From positions 7,538,079 through 7,602,078 of the forward strand of contig OZ038321.1 of the NCBI GenBank assembly GCA_964035795.1: a DNA stretch of 64,000 nt, in the 5' to 3' direction. Both the position numbers and the translations under genes were made by a program. The notes under the pieces are model-generated. The model had not been told where the DNA came from. It made no database searches and saw only the letters and a program-made list of their open reading frames with translations. This DNA comes from Pterobdella sp. o SKG-2022. Its lineage: Eukaryota; Annelida; Clitellata; Hirudinida; Piscicolidae. Below are positions 12,326 through 23,637 of the stretch, piece after piece. How positions within the stretch are numbered: position 1 is the stretch's first letter; each line of letters opens with the position of its first letter.

Positions 12326-14214
12326 TATTTTTATTGCTTTAAAATTTTCTGTATCGTAAATGAATTCGATCAAAACCAAATTGAATTTTTTGGGAATATA
12401 ATTGATTTTCATAATGTTAGTTGAATCTATTTATAACTTGATAACTCATGAAGACTTAATGTTTTTTGAAGTTATAACCTGAATTGAATTATGATTTCTC
12501 AAGTCATTTGGAAAGGTATTTCAAAAGTCAATATTCATGTCATTGCTACGTTTTGCCATTCATTTTAAATAATCCATCAAGAATATGGAAAATTTATTAG
12601 TTAATTGAAAGAAAAAAATATATATATATGTATTGTGTTATTTTGAACTAAATTACAATTATTAATTCTGTTGGGCCCTTTTGTGGTTTTCAATCAAGAA
12701 TAAATGTATAATGACTTTTGAAATTGTTTTATAAGAATAATGAAGACACAGACTCAGTCAAATTTTTTGTTTTCCTTCAAATTTATTGAACACCTAAGTT
12801 ATATCTTTTTCACTCTACAATGAACTAATATTCAATTTTTTTTTATAGATTGTTTTATATATTTTGGTAAATATACCTTTCTAAAATTTTGTTTATTTGA
12901 AATCCTTAAGGTGAACCATCTATATATTTGTATGAAGAAGATGACACATGTTGTATTAACCAATTTGAAAAGATATATTCAAAACCAATGGTAAACGTGT
13001 TACATTTTAACGATGTTTTAGTGTAAGAACTTCTAACTCATTATCTCAGTCGGGTTTGTTTACGATAAGTTTGTTGTGTAGAAAATCTATTTTTTGATCA
13101 AATATACTCCAACAACGAGTTTTTTCGTATATTTCCTCAACACAGTTATATTTAAATAAAGTACTAATGGGTTTAAAAGTCTTTTCCATACAACAGCACA
13201 AATAAGAACCTCTTCAAGCCACCCTTTATCAATGATGGCGATGCGACCTATGAAGCTTCTTCCTTTACTGAGAGCTTTAGAATTTTCCTGTTTTGAAGAT
13301 GAAGATTTTATATGGATTTCAAGCTTAATTTTAGTGGCAATAAAGGAACAAGCGGCTAGTCAAACGAAGTTAGGAGGATATTTTAGTTTGCCCATATCTT
13401 AAAATATATATAAATTTTTAAAATTAGTTCAAAAGTTAACAAGATTATAAAAAAAATAATTCAAAAGTAATTTATAGTCTATAAATATCATGAAATTTGA
13501 ATAAACTCATAAAGCGAATTTTGAAATATCCTCTTATGTGAAAATTATAAATTCTAAAGTAAAAATAGAAACTTTTTAATTTAAGCTAACTTAAACCTTT
13601 TAAATTTCGTTTGTAGACTGCCGCTATGAATCAGAGTTGGTTTATTGATGAGCATTTAAATTAATTCGAAGCTTTGATAAAACACTTATGCTATCGACGT
13701 CTTAACTACAGCTGCAATCATCTGACTAAAACTATGATGTTTCCTTATCAAGTTTAGTATAATTTCCGATTTTATATAATAATCAACGATTCAATATAAC
13801 ACGTGTAATCTTTAATGGTCAAAAATATGCTTTGTAAATGTTATAAATATACATGTTGAATGATATAACTAGAGATAAATGCCTGAATGAAAACAATTTC
13901 TAAAGTAACATTCATGGAAAGAAAATGGCGATGTAATTTATTTTGTAAAATTAAAAAAATTATTCATCAATAAGACAACAAAACTGTGAATATAAATTTA
14001 AAAACTATGTACAGTCTAGAATACAAAAATATTCAAACGCTGCAGGTAATATTAATACAATAATAAAATTAATATAAATACTTCAATGATAATAACTACA
14101 ACAGCAATAATAGCAACCGTCAAAATGAATGATTTAATACTCTACAAACTAAAGAATGTTGGTCTAATGTTGAGCTGATTAAAATTTGTTACTCATAAAC
14201 AGTTAGTAGAAATG

Positions 14215-14388
14215 ATTTTACACTAGCCACAATCAAACGTGCATATTTAGAAACACAAATAAATATACAAAGCTTTACGTTAACTAAGTAATATACTTGG
14301 AAATGTTACTTAGTTAACGAAAAGCTTTATATCTCAATAAAATTTGTGTTTCTATATATACTGGTTAGTAAAAACATCCTTAAAATCA
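14215..14388. repeat. Imperfect inverted repeat with a strong central stem
   Basis: The inner arms AAAGCTTTACGTTAACTAAG and CTTAGTTAACGAAAAGCTTT pair closely. Outside them TAGAAACACAAAT pairs with ATTTGTGTTTCTA, and further out AATGATTTTA pairs with TAAAATCAT. The element is non-coding and looks like a foldback MITE. Confidence 0.65.
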
Positions 14389-14936
14389 TCGTTAAAAATA
14401 CACAACAAATGTTAAATCCTCAAAGAGACATAGAGCTTATGATACTGTGACCAGTATCTATACAGTCTGCAGGGTGGGTGGCTAGGGTAATATATACTTC
14501 ATGGACCTTCAAGTACAACTTTTTTTGAGTTTGAAGCCTCAAATCTTGTAATATCACAAATAATATCATACAGCATAAAACACTACTCTAACAATAGTAG
14601 ATAGAAAAAATTTATAGCGTTCTGCTAGGAACTGTTTAAAAAGTGTTGAGATTATTATTATTATTGATTAGAATTAAGAAAAATTTTTAGTTTTTCAAAA
14701 GTCAAACAAAAGAAAAAATAAAAAATTTTGGTATCGACATTCAAAAGCTGATTCTTGAAGAAAAAAGATTGGATGAATGATAAGTATAATAGAAGATTTC
14801 CAAGAGCAGATTCTTTAAGAATGCCATAAGCAACAAAGATTTTCAAAAAAAATGGCTAGAAATAGGACAGTAATTGGAGATGATGGAAGGGTCAAAGAGA
14901 TTTTTTCAAGACTGGTGTAATGATGAAATACTTAAG

Positions 14937-15395
14937 AGGCGGGTTAGGTATTATAGCTGGTGACTCATGTCGCCTCACTCCTGTTGGAAAAATTCCTCTC
15001 TCGACATTTTTCACAGATTCCTATCATTAGCCACAGCCATCCAGTTGACTCCATAGTATTTTTTCAGTGGATCAACCCATCTTGTTTTTGGTCTGGCTCT
15101 TTTTTTGTTTTCACATGAATACTATTGAGTCAATCTGAGTGTCCAACGGTTATCCATGAATCTTGCCAAATGCCCCACCCACCGGTGTAGGTTATCTTTG
15201 AAAGTATCTTTAAGGTCAGAGATATTTGTCTTAGTACGAATCCAGGTATTAGATTTTTTTATCAAGTAATGTTATTCCTAGAAATGCTCGCTTCATTTTG
15301 CTCTGGGATATGCAGAGTGCTTCTAGTTCGGTGTCACTCAGTGACCATGTCTGGCAAGCGTAGGTTATATTAGGAAAAAAGATTTTTTCAAAATC
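14937..15395 (-). mobile_element. RTE-type non-LTR retrotransposon fragment, C-terminal end
   Basis: The minus strand encodes the tail typical of these reverse transcriptases: YACQTWSLSDTELEAL, MKRAFLGITLLD, a frameshift, HRWVGHLARFMDNRW, RARPKTRWVDPLKK and NWMAVANDRNL. The expected family pattern is a GHxAR block, then GRPxTRW, then WxxxAxDR. Stops and frameshifts show it is dead. The 5' part of the element is absent. Confidence 0.8.
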
Positions 15396-16277
15396 ACTTT
15401 CTTTAGTTAGAAGTAACTTAATAAAGATTAAAAGATTGATAATAACTGGATAAAAATATTATTAATAAGCTTAGGTAGAATTAAATCAAGGGAACAGTAA
15501 GAAAAGGATATGAAATTGAAAATAGTGATGAAGCCATTAAAGTTAATCAAGGAAAATTGAGAAACAAAAAAGATGGAAGAAACTGGGAATATATGAGAAA
15601 AAGATATTATTTCTGAAGGAAAAAATCCTTTTGCTGCAAAATTATGAAACTCATGGAGAGAGAGAAGAAAAGAAGATAGAATTTTTTGGGAGATACGATT
15701 GAAGTTTTTTTAACGAGAGGAAGAGGGAGAAGCAGGTTTGAAAGAATAGACGAAAAGAGTAATGTTTGGAATTGAGAGAAGGGCGGTAGGTGGATTAGGG
15801 AGAGCAAAGTAAAATATAAAACTGTATAAAAATTCCCAATATAATAATTAATGAAGTTTATCTACTTCAACATAAGAGACAAAACAATATATTAAAAATA
15901 GATTGACAACAAAAATGGAAATTTTAAAAAATCACTTTCACATCATAGGTTTTGTTGAAAGTAAGAGAATTTTAAATACCAATATCTTTATAGAAAGAAA
16001 TCAAAAATTGATTGAAAGACTAGCAAAATAAACCATATAAAATAAATATTTTTTTATAACTAAAAACCTAATAACGAAATGGTTGTAGGAGATATCAATA
16101 GCAATAGCACCGACATATGTACAATGTATATTCACAACGTGGTTAAGTGAAAGTTTCCTATATTGGCTGGAGTTGTTTATATTTTATATTCGTTACATAA
16201 TATATACTGACAAAACTAAAAATTAATACTATTCAGCACTAAAGAATTGATATAAATTACATTAGATTCCGGTTTTA
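15396..16277. other. Intergenic, purine-rich on the plus strand
   Basis: The stretch 15500-15830 is rich in A and G on the plus strand, with short open frames that include GDTIEVFLTRGRGRSRF. I do not recognise it. It may be an old retroelement relic. The remainder is AT-rich and holds nothing I can name. Confidence 0.3.
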
Positions 16278-18481
16278 CTACTCCATATAAGGTTTAAAAG
16301 TGAGGTATGATCTGAGGAGGCTGGGAAGAGGGAGGTTTGGGATATCCTGGCAATGAAACCTTCTTCTTATCACTTCTCTACACAAGCTTTGCAAATCCAT
16401 CGCTGAAGGTACCTTGTATATGTGCACTCCTACCACCTGTTGGTAAAATGGCCCTGATTCCCCAAAAGCCATAGCCAGTCGATCTCCTGTCTCAGAGAAT
16501 ATGGGGAAGATGGCAGCAGGTGAAAGAGTGGGGATTTCTGATAGGTTGAGAGTTTTAATAGAATGAATGATTTCAAGAGTGTCACTGGAGTAGATGAGGC
16601 AGTTAGGAAAGTTGAAGAGTCCATCCTTGATAGACCTGCCTAGAATCAAGGAGACTATGTACCTACCATCAGGGCTATACAAGATGTTGTGTGTTGTTTG
16701 GTAGACAGATCTTGTGCTTTCTGATAGAATCTTTTCTTCCTTTATGTCATAAACACATAAAACATCTTTGCCAAACTTTGAGTAATTTCCAAAAGCAACA
16801 CGAGACCAACAGTACCTGGGATCATAGGCGACAAACAGGCGCACAGCCAGATCTGGAAAGATGCTCTTTATTACTGGACACCTTGAAGATTGTATGTATC
16901 AAACTATCAAAATGTGTGCAATCATAAATGTTCATTTAGTAATGTAAATTTCGCTAGTTTATACTAGCATAATTGAAGTCTAAACCAACAAACTATTTTA
17001 TATAATGAAAAAATATATAAGTTTTAAAATCAACTAAACTATACAAAAAAGCTATAAAAAAATTATTTCTTGAAATTCAAACAGTAATTCCCATTTATAA
17101 CCCAGTAACTGAATAAAATATAATACTAGAATCATTTTTAAAGCTGAATTTATAGTAAACATTATATATTTTTTAAAACTTAATTTGAAAAGTGAATCTT
17201 ACTTATTTTCTTTCAAAGAGAGCACCTTCATGTTATTTTTAAACTCAGATCTACAAAAGTTTAAGACAAACATGGCATTGGGCTTGAGAATGAATGAGCT
17301 TAAATCAGGACTGATAACACAATCACATAGATAATGCTTCCCAGTCAAAGTGGGTTCTTTATGCATGGCAAGTATTGAGTCAGTCTTCATATGAACCACC
17401 ACAAACTCCATCACACTGTCTGTGCAGTTCAGCTGGATGATTGCTATCCCACTTTTGTATCCAACTACCTTTAGTTAAAAGTGTTTAACTATATGATATA
17501 GGGTTTGAAATATTCCTACTGCATTTATGCTACTTACTTGAATTTTAAAATCCTCCAAAAGAACAGTGAAATTTTATATACTTAATGACTAAACAATATA
17601 TTGACGGATAGAAAAAAAATTTTGTATAGTTATTAAACTTTAAAAACATCAATTAAAAGCTTTTCTTTTGAATAAATGCATGAATTCTCAATTGATGTTT
17701 TTAAAGTTTAATAGCTATACAAAACATACATAAGATGTCTCTGAAAAATTTTTCATTTATCAAATGTATGTAATGAAGTAAAACATTTTTTGAACTGATT
17801 AATCAAACTGATCAATCAAATCACATATAGGAATATTAGTATCATTAAAACCTTTTATAGACTCGAATGTTTATTAAAATTTATAAAACATGCGATTTTT
17901 CCATTATAAACTTTCATTTAGTTATAAATTTCAAAATAACTGATGAAGAAATAAAAAAAATTGATACACTAGCAAACTATACAAGTTAATTGAGCCAAAA
18001 CCACTCCACATTTCAGTACAAACTCTACTACCTGTGCAGACTTCAAGTAATGACCCGCTGGTTCTGGTTCAATATACAGACGTTTCACATAAGCATAGGG
18101 CAGACGAATATGAGTCACATGATCTAAGCAATTCTCAGTTATTGTCATTAAACAATATGGCCGTTGAATGATTTTTTGGGGAGGTTCATTTGTGACAACA
18201 AAATAACGACCAGAAGTACACCAAGGCTGCAAGCGACCCTTGACGTTGGACATGTAATCAATTCTTGGATCGAAGCCCCACAAAACAGCTTCATATCTCC
18301 ATGGGTTTAATAATTGCGATGTTACTTTTGACCATTGATCGCTGAAGTTTAAACGGTTTTGTGAGCAATTGAAGCTGCAACAACTGTGCATTTCTAAGCT
18401 TTCAGTGTTTGAACAATTTTCACAAATGGTCGATAACGAAAAATTGTTACCGGCATTCTTCTTACTGATTGACGTGCCCAT
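16278..18481 (-). CDS. SOCS-box protein with WD/beta-propeller-like segments
   Basis: Exons on the minus strand: 18481-18032, 17468-17203 and 16881-16278, all in frame, giving 439 aa. The last 40 residues are a SOCS box: the BC-box LQSLCREVIRR should bind Elongin C, and LPLPSLLRSYL is the Cul5 box (LPxP). A substrate receptor of a Cullin5-Elongin B/C ubiquitin ligase is therefore likely. Upstream segments look like propeller blades (VVGYKSGIAIIQL, CVISPDLSSFI, ILYSPDGRYIVSL), but clear WD dipeptides are lacking. A Cys-rich N-terminus (about residues 18-42) precedes them. The third exon uses the acceptor ending CTTCAAG, chosen because only it keeps the frame. I cannot assign it to WSB1/2 or another named family. 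It shares a short upstream region with NOL12. Confidence 0.85.
17619..17724. repeat. Foldback element in intron 1 of the SOCS-box gene
   Basis: The left arm ends TTAAACTTTAAAAACATCAA and the right arm starts with its reverse complement, TTGATGTTTTTAAAGTTTAA. The arms are 35 bp with one mismatch and a 36 bp spacer. The flank AAGATGTCTCTGAAAAATTT recurs in related form at 46430-46520 (reverse strand), near 1977 and near 60716, so a dispersed family is likely. Confidence 0.75.
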
Positions 18482-18915
18482 TTATAACTTCAATGCTTAA
18501 ATCTTTGAAAACATTTACCTCAGTTTTTAACGTAGCAAAAGCATTTGAAGAATATTGTTTAAAAATTATTCTCTATAGAAATTAGTTGTTTAAATCAAGT
18601 ACTTTTTTAAAAATTCATGATTTTGAAACTAATTATGTTCAAACAGTACAGCAACCTGCCATGAATTATTTCTGAAGAATTATTATGAATTTCGTACAAT
18701 AAATAAAAAATATTAGTAACTAAATTATTATTAAATATGTTCTAAAATTTTTTTGCAAAAAACCTAATTTCGAAAAAATTATCAGTGCATTATAATCAAT
18801 GTAAACTTTTTGAAAAAATGTAAAATTTAAAATAACTAATAAATTGTTGAATACCATTTTGTGTATTTCATATAACTTAAGTGTACTTTTAATTAAAAAC
18901 ATTTTAATTGTAAGC
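18482..18915. promoter_or_regulatory. Shared upstream region between SOCS-box gene and NOL12
   Basis: The two start codons are 434 bp apart and point away from each other, so the region should hold both promoters. It is very AT-rich and I see no named transcription-factor site. The existence of the arrangement is seen; shared control is inferred. Confidence 0.5.
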
Positions 18916-20849
18916 ATGGGGAGAATACCGAAAGCTAATCGAAAAGGGTTTAAAGTTATGGAATTTGACGAAAAAAAAAGATTGTAATTAATTTTATTTG
19001 TTGCTAGAACGATCTACATTTATTTATCTAGTTCGTTAATATACAGATATTCTTTATTCAATTAAATCCAATACACTGTTTATAATCAAATAATTTTTCA
19101 TACCGAGAAGTTTATGTAAATTTTTTTAATGAAAAGTTTGTATTCCATATAAATAATTTTCATCATTATATTAGGATATATCAAGTTGATGCTGAATCAA
19201 TATTAGAGTAGAAAATATACTTGATAGAGACATTTCATAGAATGTTTTGTTTTTATTTTCAGAGAATATCTTACAGGATTTCAAAAAAGAAATAGAGAGA
19301 AGAAGAAAAAGGCTGAAGAACGAAGAAAAGAAATTTATATAAATGAGCAGAAAAGAATAAAAAATGAAGTAGGATTTTTTTTTACTTTTTTCAAAAGTTC
19401 TAAGCCTATATTTGAATTCATCAATTACTTTTTTTCTTCTTTTTCATACTCATTTAAATCTTTCAAATAAGAGCGTTTGTCTGCTGATTTAGCTCAGTTG
19501 GTAGGGCATTACACTTATTACCTAAAGTTACCAGGTTCCAACCCATGTGGGTCCAAAATTAGCACTTGTTCTACAATGTATTTTCAGTACATTAAATTTG
19601 TAGCAATTGCTTTGATATATAAGTAAAAGCACTTTATAAATACCACATTACATTACATCACAAATATCATAAACTTTCAATGAATACAACTGAAATTTGA
19701 AGTTATTTTTTCAACACTAATTATATTTTACTTTAGAAATACATCTTGCAAATTTTTTTTTGTTTTTACAAAAGATTGATGAATTTTAATGAATGATTCA
19801 CTACTATGATAGAGAAATAATAAACCAATATAAAAAAAACATGTAAAATTGATCATTTTTATCTTTTTCAACCATGTTTGACCTATGCTAGCATGGAGCA
19901 GTTGTAAAACAATGATGAGGGTTCAGCTTTTTTTTAGCATCTACTCAACTTGATGATAAAATTTTTCAAAATAATCATATAATAAAAAATAATTTTTTAT
20001 CCTAACAACAACAATAACATCAAAAATGCAGAAAAAACAAAAGTTGAAAGAGAAGTATGAAGAAGCATGCAAAGATATTGAAGAAAACACAAAAATACAG
20101 ATGGAAAACCATCTCATAACCATCACCAACATTGACAACATCGTTTCCAATGGACTGCATCTCGGTGGTAACAACCTCTTGCAGGTAGACCATGTGCACC
20201 AGTCTAAGGAATTATGAATATTGATTTATGTTCTTATTATGTTTTCATTTATTTATATAATTATTTTCATAATATAGTATTGTTTATTACTTTTATTTTT
20301 TCAAGTTATTATTATAAATATTAAATTACGTTATTAACATTGTTATACTAATAATATTTATAAATTTTAGAAAGAAGAATGGAATGAAGAGACTGAAAAA
20401 GTTGAAAAAACGTTTGTATTATTGTTATAATAATATTTGATCGTATAAAAATATTTCATTGCAACAATGTTACTCATCCATAGAACCAAACATTTTGGGA
20501 AGTACTTTGAATTATGAGGCTAATTTATTCTCCAATAACTGGTTTTCAACTATCTCCTATTGTTTCAATTTCACCTTTCGTTTTATACTTTTCTCATGAA
20601 ACTATTAACAAATAAGATCATCTTTTCTGTGTGGTTCAACTGATAAATTTTTTTATTTCCCAATTCTTCAAAATCGCAAAATTAAATTTTTTCTATAAAA
20701 TTGTAACCATGATAACGTAAATAAATTTATAATTATTTCACAGAAAAGATTCCACCAACATCGAAAAAAAGCAAAAGCCTATATGTAAAAAATACTCTGG
20801 CAATAACCGCAGAAAAATGAAAAAGAAACTGAAAAAATCTAAAAGATAA
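18916..20849 (+). CDS. NOL12: Nucleolar protein 12 (NOL12/RRP17) orthologue
   Basis: Five exons, 18916-18983, 19263-19368, 20032-20184, 20371-20411 and 20744-20849, join in frame to 157 aa. The family signature is clear: MGRIPKANRKG and MEFDEKKR, then EYLTGFQKRNREKKKK, a charged coiled-coil stretch, the ENHLITITNID block (human has HTVTVTTISD), and a Lys/Arg-rich C-terminus ending KKLKKSKR. The human protein is longer (about 213 aa), mainly in its low-complexity tail. Family knowledge: NOL12/Rrp17 acts in the nucleolus in pre-rRNA processing. The first exon is only 22 codons and is fixed by homology around the junction KKR|L|EYLTGF. AATAAA at 20952-20957 is a plausible poly(A) signal. Confidence 0.9.
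19484..19665 (+). repeat. tRNA-derived SINE in NOL12 intron 2
   Basis: Head with A box TTAGCTCAGTTGGTAGGGC and B box AGGTTCCAACCC, then GTGGGTCCAAAATTAGCAC and a body ending in an AT-rich tail. The acceptor-stem ends do not pair, so it is not a tRNA gene. The body resembles 92-205. Confidence 0.7.
19866..19920 (+). repeat. Short dispersed motif with TATGCTAGCATGGAGC
   Basis: GACCTATGCTAGCATGGAGC followed by a GTAAAACAATGATGA end. A related motif (CCCACTAGCATGGTTTGGAC) lies at 43050-43100. I recall similar GCTAGCATGG sequences from SINEs of cephalopods, so this is probably a decayed SINE tail; that comparison is from memory. Confidence 0.4.
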
Positions 20850-20951
20850 TTTATCCAAATATTTAAAAATGCAGCTTCAGAAAATGTGCTTTTATTTGAT
20901 ACTAAAGTCAAAATTATCAAAAACTGTTTATAAATGGAAAACTATTTCAAA

Positions 20952-20957
20952 AATAAA
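20952..20957 (+). terminator. Candidate poly(A) signal of NOL12
   Basis: AATAAA about 100 bp after the NOL12 stop codon, a normal spacing for a short 3' UTR. Confidence 0.4.
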
Positions 20958-21439
20958 TCCACTCATAAAAGAGGATAATTTATGTATACTTTTTAAAGAG
21001 TAATTGTAAAAGACTATTGAATTATTTTTGAATCGAGAAACCCTCTTGCAAATGCAGCAAGTGGAAATCCAAGTGCCACCACAAGCTTCTAAAAGATAAT
21101 ATTCGTTGATAAGCTAATATCTTTGTTAACAACTTACGTAGAATAAAAAGATAAATACCATTCTTATTATTAAGCACTATTATATAAAGAGTCATGTTAC
21201 GCAGTATCCGTGATGTAGTGAAACATGCTTTACTTGGCATTTTTGTTCACTTATAAGTCATTATAATATTTTTTTGACTATCATTAGCAACCTACAAGGA
21301 CTCTGAACAGCCACATCTTTTGATTTACTTTTCTTGATTAATTGGTTTTTTCTCTTCTATACGTAAGCAGCTTCTTTTTTGAGCTTTTGTATCACTTCTC
21401 ATGTTCACCAGATTATATATTATGTTTTTTTGGTAATGC

Positions 21440-21960
21440 GAGAGTTCCAGATTGTTTCAAGCGAGTTGAGAGCTCCCCATGATCTGTCGATTCGGTTGTC
21501 GATATCTCATGAAGGGTTGGCGTAGCCTACCAGATAAAGAAAATCATCAACCTTTTCAGTTTCATCGTCGTTCATAGCATGAGTATGATTCTCTACAGAG
21601 GGATTAAGGCACCTATGCTTTGGTCTTGCCAGCGTTAAAGAAAAAACTTATATTTTGAACTGTGGTCTTGATTTTGTGGAGAAGAGACTTGGCTTTGTTG
21701 ATCGTATCTTCCATCAAAGCGATATCGACGGCAAATGCAAGTTCGGTGAGTTTCTCGGGATGGACTCTACGATTTCCTTTTCTTTTAACAGTCAATCCAT
21801 CTGAAAAAAAATTAATATGCTGAGAGTATAATCCAAGCAAATGATAAAAAAAAACGGGGCGAATGGGTCTTCTTGTAAGATGCCAGTATCGATCTGGAAG
21901 ATGTTAGTATTGCCTTCATAGTCTCCTCAAAAGTCCAACCCTGACCTTTTCGGAGTGGGG
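21440..21960 (-). mobile_element. Non-LTR reverse transcriptase fragment
   Basis: The minus strand encodes a decayed RT palm: GILQEDPFAPFF (usually QGDxLAPFLF), SDGLTVKRKGNRRVHPEKL, LTELAFAVDIALMEDTINKA (an altered FADD site), FFFNAGKTKA, then VDDFLYLVGYANPS, DRSWGALNSLETIWNS. The catalytic FADD reads FAVD and frameshifts interrupt it, so it is inactive. Related but not clearly identifiable sequence may extend to about 22290. Confidence 0.8.
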
Positions 21961-22689
21961 GATGTAAATGGATTAGTGGCAGAACTATGCCGTCGGGAAC
22001 TTATGTTCTTGGTAGGACCTCCAAAGGCGGACAGGTCTGTCACCAGCGGTGAAAGTCCGCGACTCGGCTAACATAGGGTAATGGTGAAGACTGATCTATT
22101 TGGGTAGCAGAAATGGTTTTTGCTTTAGGTGGTGGTCATCGACACACCGATGTTCCAGCTCCTGTCGCTCGTTTGTCTAGAAGATGAACCAACTCATGAT
22201 CAATGTTAGGGGAACACCAGTCATCTCAAGCATGACACTGCGCATGTGAGAGCCGTAGCGAAGCATCATAGTGATACAAGCTACTAAAAAACATGGATAA
22301 TTTTTCATACAGAGCTTTTTGTAAAAATCAAATCAAATTTTTCAGCTTTCTGAGTTGTTAACTTCTAGCCACAATTTGTGAGCCTCTATCCATATATAAT
22401 GTACACAAAAATTTGTGGTAATTTTAAAATCTTAGCACCGTTTTTTCATAAACTTAAAACGCAACCAAACACTGCGGGAAGAGTTTTGCTCCTAAATTCA
22501 TGAGAACTCCTACATCACGCTCATACTTCATTGGGGAAACTCAATGGAAAGCTGAGCCAAAGAACGCAAAGGCAACTTCGAGAAACGAGCATTTTGAAAA
22601 ATGGCAATCAATTATAAGTATAAAACTGTTTATTGCCCAAATAACCGAGTTGTATAAAAATCATTATTTTTTAGAGACATCCCCTATAT

Positions 22690-23160
22690 AAAACATCTCA
22701 ACAATACCCTAAAGAAAGCCTTCAATAGGAATAATTTTAGCTATTATACACATGCAGAACCTAAATTAGGAAGCATTTTATGCAACAACAAAAAAACTGA
22801 CAGAATGCAAAAAAAAGGTGTATACAAAATACATTGTTCTTGTGACCCAAATAAGGCATATATTGGACAGACAAAGGTGAATATTGCCACCAGGATGTTC
22901 CAACATGAAAAAGATGTAGAATCCACCAAACAAGATGAAAGTAAGTGGCATTTCTGAACACGCCATAATCTGTAGTACAGGAACAATATGCTGGGAATCA
23001 CCCACGCTAATAAAAACATATAATGAAAAAAGCAAAAACAAATTGCAGAAAGACCTACTTATTAGGGAGAGCCTTGAAATCAAAAAGAATGATTCAATTA
23101 GAAAAGGCTACAATGACCCACAATTAACAGTCAAATCAAGTGCGTGGGACCCCTGATGAA
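22690..23160 (+). mobile_element. Penelope-like element 3' fragment with GIY-YIG endonuclease
   Basis: Reads LGSILCNNKKTDRMQ, then GVYKIHCSCDPNKAYIGQT, VNIATRMFQHEKDVES, a frameshift, SGISEHAIICS, WESPTLIKTY, LLIRESLEIKK and SSAWDP before a stop. G-VYK-I and YIG are the GIY-YIG core, followed by the Arg and His residues typical of the Penelope endonuclease. The upstream open frame at 22500-22691 may be part of the same element. The copy at 1035-1345 shares the last third. Confidence 0.85.
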
Positions 23161-23637
23161 GAGATTGCAGAAATCAACCATTGGAGGGACACAGAGCAAT
23201 TTCTCAATGAAATCATTTTAGATCAAAATAAGAATATTCATATAATAATTAACTTTACTCATTTACAATATCACATAATTACATAAAAGTTACCTTACAA
23301 AATTTAATCTTTAATTGTCCTTTCCTATCTATTTTTAAAATTCTTTATAATTACTTACCTTCACAATAGTCTACTACTAATGAGTTATGATAAGATTGAA
23401 CTTATCGAAAATTTTAGTTTTTTTTTAAATAAATGTATCAAAAGTTCATCATAATAAACCGAAAATAAAAAGTTATTCAGAAAATCATTATTATATTTCT
23501 AATTGAGTCTTTATAATAATATTAATAATTTATCTTAACGTTTCAATATTTTAAAACTTAGTCAGACTGCTTTTTTTTGTAGTTCAAGATTTCAAAAATA
23601 TTTAATTTATTGAATTTAAAATGATCAAAAAATAAAT

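Larger units (their letters stand above)
10668..14936. other. Transporter 3' UTR and AT-rich intergenic region
   Basis: An AATAAA at 11098-11103 about 430 bp after the stop could end the transporter mRNA. A 77-codon open frame at 10766-10999 lies in this presumed 3' UTR and resembles nothing I know. The rest is AT-rich sequence without recognisable exons, apart from the repeat copies at 12165-12325 and 14215-14388. Confidence 0.5.

Noticed and set aside
15607..15807. 66-codon minus-strand frame
   Set aside because: It is the pyrimidine strand of a purine-rich stretch, giving Leu/Ser/Phe-rich low-complexity sequence.
19484..19560. tRNA gene
   Set aside because: A and B boxes are present, but no acceptor stem forms and a SINE body continues downstream.
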